64,000 bases of DNA from Byssothecium circinans (Eukaryota > Ascomycota > Dothideomycetes > Pleosporales > Massarinaceae), in contig ML977039.1 in NCBI GenBank assembly GCA_010015675.1, forward strand, positions 151,498 through 215,497. Direction: 5' to 3'. The notes below the pieces were generated by a model that saw nothing but the letters and a program-made list of their open reading frames with translations, did not search any database and was not told the DNA's origin. Position 1 is the stretch's first letter. Each line of letters opens with the position of its first letter. Both the position numbers and the translations under genes were made by a program. Below are positions 59,431 through 64,000 of the stretch, piece by piece.

Positions 59431-61283
59431 ACGTAATCTACTATTAAACAGCCTAAACTATTAAATAGCCTAAAATTCCTTAGCAACACTAACTTACTTA
59501 ACTTTATTATTATTATTGTCCGCATTGCTATTTAAAAATATATACTAAGTACTAGCCTTTAACTTAGAAGAACCCTCTTTATTAGCTTAATATATTTTTA
59601 TATTATACCTAGCTTTACTATAGTTACTATAGTAATAAATACCTAGTTATTATACTTTATATTTACCCTCTACCTTTACCCTCTTATAGTTCTAAATAGT
59701 TCCTAATAGTTTAAAACTATTCTAGTCTACTATAGGACTATACTCTATTGTACTACCCTTCTAAATATACTTATACTTACGTGTTTTACGCTTAGTTATT
59801 ACCTTAAGTTGCTTTTAAGCTTTTTAATGCGTAACTTTATAAGCGTAGTACTATATAGTACTAACTTAGCGCCTTTAATAAGCTGTAAAAGCCTACCCTA
59901 TATTATTTATAGTAATTAAGTAATAGAATTACGTATAAACTTTAACTATAAGCTAAATTCGCGTGTATTACTTAGAGTCTTTAATAGCTATAGTGTCTCT
60001 AGTAGTAGGGGTCTTAGTAGAGTACATATATATATATTAAGGTAATTAAGTACTACCTGCGCGTTTAAAGGGACTAGCCCTATTACCTTAAAGGCCTTTT
60101 AATAGTTCTAAACTATAAACACGCTTAAAAACGCGTCTTTAAAAGCTAGTAGGAACGCTTCCTTATTGATATAAAAGACACGTTAGTGTGCTAAGTCCTA
60201 AATAATCTTAGAGTACTTACGCTTAAGTAGTAAGAATAATACTATATTAAGTAGCTAGAGGATATATAATAAGTATAGTAATATATAGAGCGTAAGGATC
60301 TTATTATTATAATAATAATCCTTAAAATCTTAATTTAGGTAGCTTTTGTAGCTATCTAAAATTAGCAACTAATAGACGCCTACTATTTAGCCCTTTACAT
60401 GCGTGTTAAAGTGCTTTAACTATATAAGACTAAGCTTATTAGTTATCTATCTATTCTTTAAGACTAAGAGCTTCTAATTGTATAGTATATTAGCTTCCTA
60501 GTGCTATAAAGAGATATAGATGTATCCTTCATATATAATAAATAGTAGGGTGAATGTACTATTTAAATATATACTCTAGATATCTGTTACTTACTCCTTA
60601 TTACCTAGCTAAACTATTATAGGCCTTTCTTACTTCTCTAAGCTAGTAACTACTTTTATAGAGCTAATAATACCTATTTAAAAGCTTGTCTTATTAAAGT
60701 TATATATATTATTATTATTATATATGCTATACTTTGCTTTAGTATCCTGTATAAGCTTAAACTACATGCTAACTACTTTAGGATTTTTCTATAGTGCCCT
60801 TTAATAGTCCTTTAAATAGTTTTAAACTATTTGTAACTATTCTAAATAGTCTATAAACTATGCTACCTAGTTAATGCCTACTTTCTTACTACCCTGCTTG
60901 CGTAGTACTTTATTTGCTATATCTAACACTTCGCCTAACGTAGGCGCAAATCCTCGCAAATTAAGGTTAAGGATATATTAGACGAGCGTCTCCTATTTAG
61001 TTAGGGATAGTTTTAAACAGTTTAGAACTATTTCTAGTTAAAAAGGTATTCCTTTAGCGCGTTAACTAAGGACATGATGCTTAACGTTAAAGGCCTTAGT
61101 AGCGCTTTCATAGCTTTTAAATTAGCGTCTATTATATATAGTAAGGGCAAGCTATAGTCTACCTTTATATTAGAGTTGTTTAGAGCAGTATTATTAAGGT
61201 ATTTTCGCGTTAAAGATATTATTAGTATTGCTAAGGAATTTTAGGCTATTTAATAGTTTAGGCTATTTAATAGTAGATTACGT
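59431..61283 (-). mobile_element. Near-complete Fot1/pogo-type DNA transposon
   Basis: 1853 bp with TA on both sides (59429-59430, 61284-61285). Termini ACGTAATCTACTATTAAA and its inverse; the inner repeated motif is ACTATTAAAnAGCC, a RIP-altered version of the less degraded ACCGAACnGCC form. Internal sequence is collinear with the 52778 copy and in the same orientation, so the transposase reads on the minus strand. All former coding frames are interrupted. It inserted into the unidentified older sequence. Confidence 0.85.
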
Positions 61284-61285
61284 TA

Positions 61286-61710
61286 TAGATAATTAAGCTC
61301 AATAACCTAATTAATCCTTTAAATAATAACGCTTCTTTAGTCTCTAAAGCTAAAAGTAAACTTAAATTTAAAAGTACTACTACTAATACTTAGGTTATTA
61401 CTACTTTATTTACTAAGGCTATTTTAGCTTCTTTTATTAACTTTTATAGTTCTTAACCTTCTACTTTTACTTTTAAGTCTAGTATACTTAACTCTTATCT
61501 AATTTTAAAGTCTATAAAGTGTTTACTTTAACTTAATAATTCATTTTTATAATAGAATAGTTTTTTTTTTATTATATAATACTAGTACTTTAGCTACTTT
61601 TTTAAATACTATTTAGCTCCCTAGTTAAAAGGAGTATAAGTATAATACTAATAAATATCTTTAAAAGAATAATATACTTAATTACTAAACTTATACTTAT
61701 ATACTAAATA
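61286..61710. other. RIP-degraded sequence between two transposons
   Basis: 425 bp of AT-rich sequence outside the recognised transposons, with poly-T and AGTACTACTACTAATAC-like stretches. Probably contiguous with 58449-59428 before the insertions. Nothing recognisable is encoded. Confidence 0.4.
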
Positions 61711-61712
61711 TA

Positions 61713-63562
61713 ACGTAAAGTACTACTAAGACGGCTAACCTACTAAGACAGCTACTTTTCCTTAGCAACACTAATACTATACTTATTACGAAATGCCTTA
61801 ACTACTAAACGTGATACTTATTTAATAAGAAGGCAAGATTAAGCTTGCCCTTTAAGCTTACTATTTAGGCTAATTTAAAAGCCTCTAACGCGCTGCTAAG
61901 GCTTTTAACGTTCATTATTAGAGCCTTTCTAACTGTATTAATAGAATTACCTTTTAGCTATAAATAGTTCTAAACTATTTAAAACTGTCTTTAACTAAAG
62001 AGGAGATAATCGTCTAATATATCCTTAACCTTAATACGTAAGGATTCACGCCTACCTTAGGCGAAGTGTTAGATATAGCGAATAAACTACTAGGCGAGTA
62101 GGGTAGAGAGAAGGTTAGTTATAACTAGGTAGAATAGTTTATAAACTATTTAGAACTATTATAAACAGCCTAGAACTATTTAAAGGACTATTAGAGAGTT
62201 CTATAGGAGGATCCTAAGGTAGTTAGCGTATAGTTTAAGCTTATATAGGATACTAAAGCAAAGTATAGCGTATATAATAATAATATATATAACTTTAATA
62301 AGACTAGCTTTTAGATAGGTATTATTAGCTCTATAAAAGTGGTTACTAGCTTAGAGAGGCGAGCAAGGCCTATAATAGTTTAGCTAGGTAATAAAGAGTA
62401 GGTGATAGAGATCTAGAGTATATATTTAAATAGTATATTTACCCTACTATTTATTATATACAAAGGATACGTCTATATCTCTTTGTAGTACTAGGAAGCT
62501 AATATACTACGTAATTAGAAGCTCTTAGTCTTAGAGAATAGATAGATGAATAATAAGCTTAGTCTCATGTAGTTAAAGCACTTTAACGCGTATACAAAGG
62601 CAAGAACTATTAGCGTCTATTAGTTGCTAATTTTAGATAGCTACAAAAGCTATCTAAATTAAGCCTTTAAGGATTATTGTATTAATAATAAGATCCTTAC
62701 GCTCTATATACTAGCGTACTCGTTATATATACTCTAGCTACTTAATATAGTGTTATTCTTACTGCTTAAGTGCAAGTACTCTAAGATTATTTAGGACTTA
62801 GCACCCTAACGTGTTTTTTATATTAATAAGGAAGCGTTCTTACTAGCCTTTAAAGACGTATTTTTAAGCGTATTTATAGTTTAGAACTATTAAAAAGCTT
62901 TTAAGGCTTTAGGGCTAGTCCCTTTAAACGTACAGGTAGTACTTAATTACTTTAATATGTATATATATACCCTACTAGGACCCCTCCTACTAGAGATAGT
63001 ATAGCTATTAAGGATACTAAGTAATACATGCGAATTTAGCTTATAGTTAAAGCTAGTACGTGATTCTATTACTTAGTTACTATAGACAGCGTAGGGTAGG
63101 CTTTCGCAGCTTATTAAAGGCGCTAAGTTAATGCTGTATAGTAGCACGTTAATAAAGGCGCGTATTAAAGAGCTTAAATAGCAACTTGCAGTAGTAACTA
63201 AGTAAAAAACACGTAAGTATAAGTATCTTTAGAAGGGTAGTACTATAGAGTTTAGTCCTATAGTAGACTAGGTTAGTTCTAAACTATTAGGAACTATTTA
63301 AAACTATAAAAGAGCAAGGGTAGAGAGTAAGTGTAAGGTGCGATAACTAGGTATTCGCTACTATAGCAACTATAGTAAGGCTGGGCATAACGCGAGAATA
63401 TATTAAGTAGATAAAGAGGGTTCTTCTAAGTTAGAGGCTAGTACTTAGTTTATTATAGTAAGTAGTAATATAGACGATAATAACGATAAAGTTAACTAAG
63501 TTAGTATTGCTAAGGAAAAGTGGCCGTCTTAGTAGGTTAGCTATCTTAGTAGTACTTTATAT
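61713..63562 (+). mobile_element. Near-complete Fot1/pogo-type transposon with readable transposase remnant
   Basis: 1850 bp, flanked by TA (61711-61712, 63563-63564), in the opposite orientation to the other copies. Left terminus ACGTAAAGTACTACTAAG, right terminus the RIP-altered inverse CTTTATAT. On the plus strand the DDE transposase can still be read: around 62297-62400 a frame gives IGIISSIKVVTSLERRARP preceded by NFNKTSF (ancestral NFDKTGF type), and around 62440-62645 LLFIIYKGYVYISL, LKHFNAYTKARTISVY and LLILDSYKSY, with TAG/TAA exactly where Trp or Gln are expected. Near the 3' end a KAGHNAR segment marks a CCHC zinc knuckle whose Cys codons are now Tyr. Confidence 0.88.
62200..63400 (+). 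pseudogene. RIP-inactivated pogo/Fot1 (DDE_1) transposase
   Basis: Coding remnant inside the 61713-63562 transposon; the boundaries are approximate. The order of blocks (first-Asp region, YKG strand, WLKHF helix with Trp now a stop, ILDSYKSY second-Asp region, then a LYxPAYSxYTLQLLN-like segment, and a C-terminal zinc knuckle) is that of pogo/Fot1 transposases. The first catalytic Asp appears as Asn (GAT to AAT), consistent with RIP acting on the opposite strand. Not functional. Confidence 0.75.
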
Positions 63563-63564
63563 TA

Positions 63565-63733
63565 CTTATAATATACTAGACCTCTCTTATTTTAGCTTCT
63601 CTTACTTCTAAAGAGTAAATATATAAATCTTAACTTTCTTCTTCTTTATAGTTCTAGTTAGATTTTATTAAGATACCTTTATAGTTCTACTCTAGATTTA
63701 TAGTAGTATATAAAGCTAAAATTAATACTATTA
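63565..63733. other. RIP-degraded spacer
   Basis: About 170 bp of AT-rich sequence between the Fot1-like copy and the last fold-back element; probably the continuation of the older target sequence. No feature is recognisable. Confidence 0.35.
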
Positions 63734-63735
63734 TA

Positions 63736-64000
63736 ACGTATTCCCCTATCGAGCGCGCTACCCCATCGAGCGCCCCAAAATTCCTTGGCAGGAAAATCAA
63801 ACATTCAACCTTTAATAACAATTTAAATACTAGAGCTATAAAGCTGAAATTTTAAATATAGATATATATGATATAGATTTAAAAGATTATAAAAAAATAT
63901 TCTAGGATTTCTAATAGCTTAGTAAGCTATATAGGTTTAGAAAATACTAGGTTACTTTTAGTATATAGCGTATAAATACCTACTAAACTAGCTAAATAAG
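63736..64000 (+). mobile_element. Fold-back element, left arm, running off the window
   Basis: After TA (63734-63735) it begins ACGTATTCCCCTATCGAGCG with a second CCCCATCGAGCGCCCC copy, then the arm sequence AAATCAAACATTCAACC and TTAATAACAATTTAAATAC, collinear with the left arm of the 55871 element up to the window end. This copy keeps several CpG sites and is the least RIP-altered terminus seen, so it may be the youngest. It is truncated by the window, not necessarily in the genome. Confidence 0.75.

Larger units (their letters stand above)
52550..64000. repeat. AT-rich RIP-degraded transposon isochore
   Basis: About 11.5 kb, to the window end, of very AT-rich, TpA-dominated sequence with strikingly few CpA and TpG dinucleotides and no open frame of note, in sharp contrast to the preceding 52 kb. 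Former Trp and Gln codons of a recognisable transposase read as stops. This is the classic mark of repeat-induced point mutation (C to T at CpA) in Pezizomycotina. It consists of nested and adjacent DNA transposons (Fot1/pogo type and a fold-back family) inserted at TA in an older unidentified sequence. Confidence 0.9.

Noticed and set aside
52550..64000. Possible mitochondrial or plasmid insertion explaining the AT richness
   Set aside because: The sequence has nuclear transposon termini, TA duplications and RIP-type stops in a DDE transposase; no mitochondrial gene is seen.

Overview
The window is nuclear DNA of a filamentous ascomycete (Pezizomycotina), most likely a dothideomycete. The evidence is short introns (about 46-160 bp) with GTRNGY donors and CTNAC-type branch sites, a frequency (frq) clock gene, intron-bearing divergent histone H3/H4 genes, fungal-type CAZymes, and an AT-rich tract of Fot1/pogo transposons degraded by repeat-induced point mutation (RIP). 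The class-level placement is inference. All exon joins below were worked out by hand from splice signals, reading phase and family resemblance; none is backed by transcripts.

Layout. Positions 1-52,550 are a gene-rich, GC-balanced housekeeping block with 21 protein genes. In order: CMR1/WDR76-like WD40 protein (-), COQ9 (+), FRQ (+), a secreted PL7 lyase (-), the Bub1/Mad3 checkpoint kinase (+), COP9 signalosome subunit 3 (+), an MIT-domain protein (+), two unrecognised secretory-pathway proteins (- and +), SF3B6/p14 (-), a PHD-JmjC demethylase of the JHD1/KDM2 type (+), a His-rich hypothetical protein (-), proteasome beta5/PRE2 (+), a RED-like splicing factor (-), a secreted GH43 (+), exonuclease V/EXO5 (-), histone H3 (-), histone H4 (+), a type II HAD dehalogenase-like enzyme (+), an ACSS3-like acyl-CoA synthetase ending in a peroxisomal AKL signal (+), and a Ras2/RasB-type GTPase (+). 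Several neighbours are divergent pairs (CMR1/COQ9, SF3B6/JHD1, RED/GH43, H3/H4). A likely dead fragment of an AhpC/TSA-type gene lies between EXO5 and H3.

From about 52,550 to the window end the sequence becomes extremely AT-rich, TpA-rich and poor in CpA/TpG, with no open frames. It is a nest of transposons. Two near-complete copies (1853 and 1850 bp) and one interrupted copy (about 1859 bp once its insert is removed) belong to a Fot1/pogo element with TA target duplications; its DDE transposase and zinc knuckle can still be read through RIP stops at former Trp/Gln codons. A second family of about 1.05-1.09 kb elements has the same kind of termini, and one member has inverted arms of about 335-360 bp, so they look like non-autonomous fold-back partners of the Fot1 element. 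An older, unidentified RIP-degraded sequence separates these insertions.

The genes do not form a pathway cluster: this is ordinary core-genome content abutting a RIP-degraded isochore. The points most worth attention are the fold-back family, the PL7 enzyme lacking the canonical catalytic histidine, the split cysteine clusters of the JmjC protein, the frq upstream region, and the duplicated motif in the H3/H4 promoter.
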